Part shown: piece after piece, positions 63,232-64,000 of the stretch | How the letters are laid out: the number at the start of each line of letters is the position of its first letter | How positions within the stretch are numbered: position 1 is the stretch's first letter | Assembly: GCF_000224415.1 (NCBI RefSeq) | Contig: NZ_AFXQ01000003.1 | Span: 62,001 to 126,000 of the forward strand | Source: Citricoccus sp. CH26A | GTDB lineage: Bacteria; Actinomycetota; Actinomycetes; Actinomycetales; Micrococcaceae | DNA length: 64,000 nt | Direction: 5' to 3' | Position numbers and translations under genes: made by a program | The notes under the pieces: model-generated | Told to the model about the DNA's origin: nothing | The model's input: the letters and a program-made list of their open reading frames with translations, nothing else | Databases searched by the model: none

Positions 63232-64000
63232 GAGCGCTGAAGAGATCGCCGCACGCGCGGAGCAGGCCGCCGAGGCCGCGGCCGCCGAGCGGGAGTCCGA
63301 CGCCGAGCGGCACACCGGTCCCTGGGGCGGGGCCGTCGCCGAACGCGAATCCCGCCCGGCCCGGGTGCGTGAGGGCGCCACCGCCACGCTGGGCGGAGCC
63401 GCCCGGCCCGCCCTCGGTCCCGGCCGGCTGGCCGCCGCCCTGGAGTCCACGCGCCAGCCGCCCGGCCCGCCCGACGTCGGGCCCCAGGTGCCGCGGGACA
63501 TCCCCGTCACACTGTCCTCGTCCTCCGTGTTCCCGCTGGGCACCCAGGACGTCTTCGCCACGGCCGAGGACCTCGGCTACGACGGCGTGGAGGTCATGGT
63601 CACCCACAACTCGTGGTCCCAGGACGGGCTGCTGCTGAACCGGCTGGCCCAGAAGCACCGGATGCCGATCCACTCGATCCACGCCCCCACGCTGCTGTTC
63701 ACCCAGCAGGTGTGGGGCTCGGCGTGGAACAAGCTGGCCAAGAGCGCGGACCTGGCCCGGGAGGTCGGGGCCGAGATCGTGGTGGCGCACCCGCCGTTCC
63801 GCTGGCAGGGCAACTACGCCTCCGGCTTCGCGGCCGGGATCGAGGAGATCATGGACGCCACCGGCGTGAAGATCTGCGTGGAGAACATGTACCCGTGGCG
63901 CGCCGGCGCCCGCGAGGCCAAGATGTACCTGCCGCACTGGGACCCCGTCTCGCAGGCCTACGAGCACGTCACGTGGGACTTCTCCCACGCGGCGATCGCC
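63224..64000 (+). CDS. Sugar-phosphate isomerase/epimerase (AP endonuclease 2 fold), 3'-truncated
   Basis: At least 259 residues of a TIM-barrel protein, cut by the window edge. After an unusual Ala/Glu/Arg-rich N-terminal extension of ~88 residues, the barrel begins at PRDIPVTLSSSSVFPLGTQDVF. It continues with LGYDGVEVMVTHNSWSQD, SIHAPTLLFTQQVWG, VVAHPPFRWQGNYASGF and VKICVENMYPWRAGARE. The His/Glu metal ligands expected for the xylose-isomerase-like fold are present (VAHPPF, VENMYP). It follows ppx, as in many actinobacteria. The TTG at 63224 is inferred; a start closer to the barrel cannot be excluded. Confidence 0.82.
   Translation, partial: MTESAEEIAARAEQAAEAAAAERESDAERHTGPWGGAVAERESRPARVREGATATLGGAARPALGPGRLAAALESTRQPPGPPDVGPQVPRDIPVTLSSSSVFPLGTQDVFATAEDLGYDGVEVMVTHNSWSQDGLLLNRLAQKHRMPIHSIHAPTLLFTQQVWGSAWNKLAKSADLAREVGAEIVVAHPPFRWQGNYASGFAAGIEEIMDATGVKICVENMYPWRAGAREAKMYLPHWDPVSQAYEHVTWDFSHAAIA

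Overview
The window looks like a chromosomal segment of a high-GC actinobacterium, most probably of the family Micrococcaceae. The reasons are the very high GC content with GC-rich third codon positions, the many GTG starts, and several actinobacterial signature genes: DUF3073, an SCP-like gene beside purF, a MarP-type protease, the helicase/secretion-type Tad pilus locus, and TopA with basic C-terminal repeats. I see no rRNA or tRNA gene, CRISPR array, insertion sequence or prophage. Coding density is high, and no gene-free stretch exceeds about 250 bases (the longest are 16427-16675 and 19928-20161).

Layout. 1-10642: a truncated alpha/beta-hydrolase-family membrane protein, a P2A-type cation ATPase, small housekeeping enzymes, a divergent glucose-6-phosphate dehydrogenase-like protein, a Crp/Fnr regulator and small membrane proteins. 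10720-12724: a DesK/NarL-type two-component system. 12721-16426: a YihY-type membrane protein and a polar amino-acid ABC importer whose binding-protein gene is broken by two single-base frameshifts. 16594-20446: clpB under a HAIR operator, a septum-formation-like protein and DUF3073 with a strong terminator. 20449-28723: sirtuin and purine synthesis (purF-purM on the minus strand, purD-purC on the plus strand) around an SCP-like protein and an asparaginase. 28687-35622: a frameshifted condensation-domain protein, a hydrolase, a probably heterodimeric ABC exporter with one degenerate ATP site, and a phosphoesterase. 35634-48400: a class A PBP, DUF4177, RidA, NUDIX, a Crp-type regulator, MarP, a MetPS-like amino-acid importer with its 46-residue small subunit, acs, nth and a CoA-type NUDIX gene. 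48503-53028: a compact Tad/Flp pilus locus facing a large DEAD-box helicase. 55355-64000: GNAT, TrhO, a methyltransferase, an ArsR-like regulator, topA, ppx and a truncated sugar-phosphate isomerase.

Themes. Genes are tightly packed: at least ten junctions use ATGA or GTGA stop/start overlaps, which suggests translational coupling. At least thirteen genes have a TANNNT -10 hexamer only 6-8 nt before the start codon, as expected for leaderless transcripts. The 34.7-62 kb part keeps the gene content of the ponA2-crp-marP-acs-ssd-tad-helicase-topA region of Mycobacterium, with local losses and a metPS insertion. Three apparent single-base deletions, all in short G/C runs, disrupt two genes; they may be real mutations or sequencing errors.
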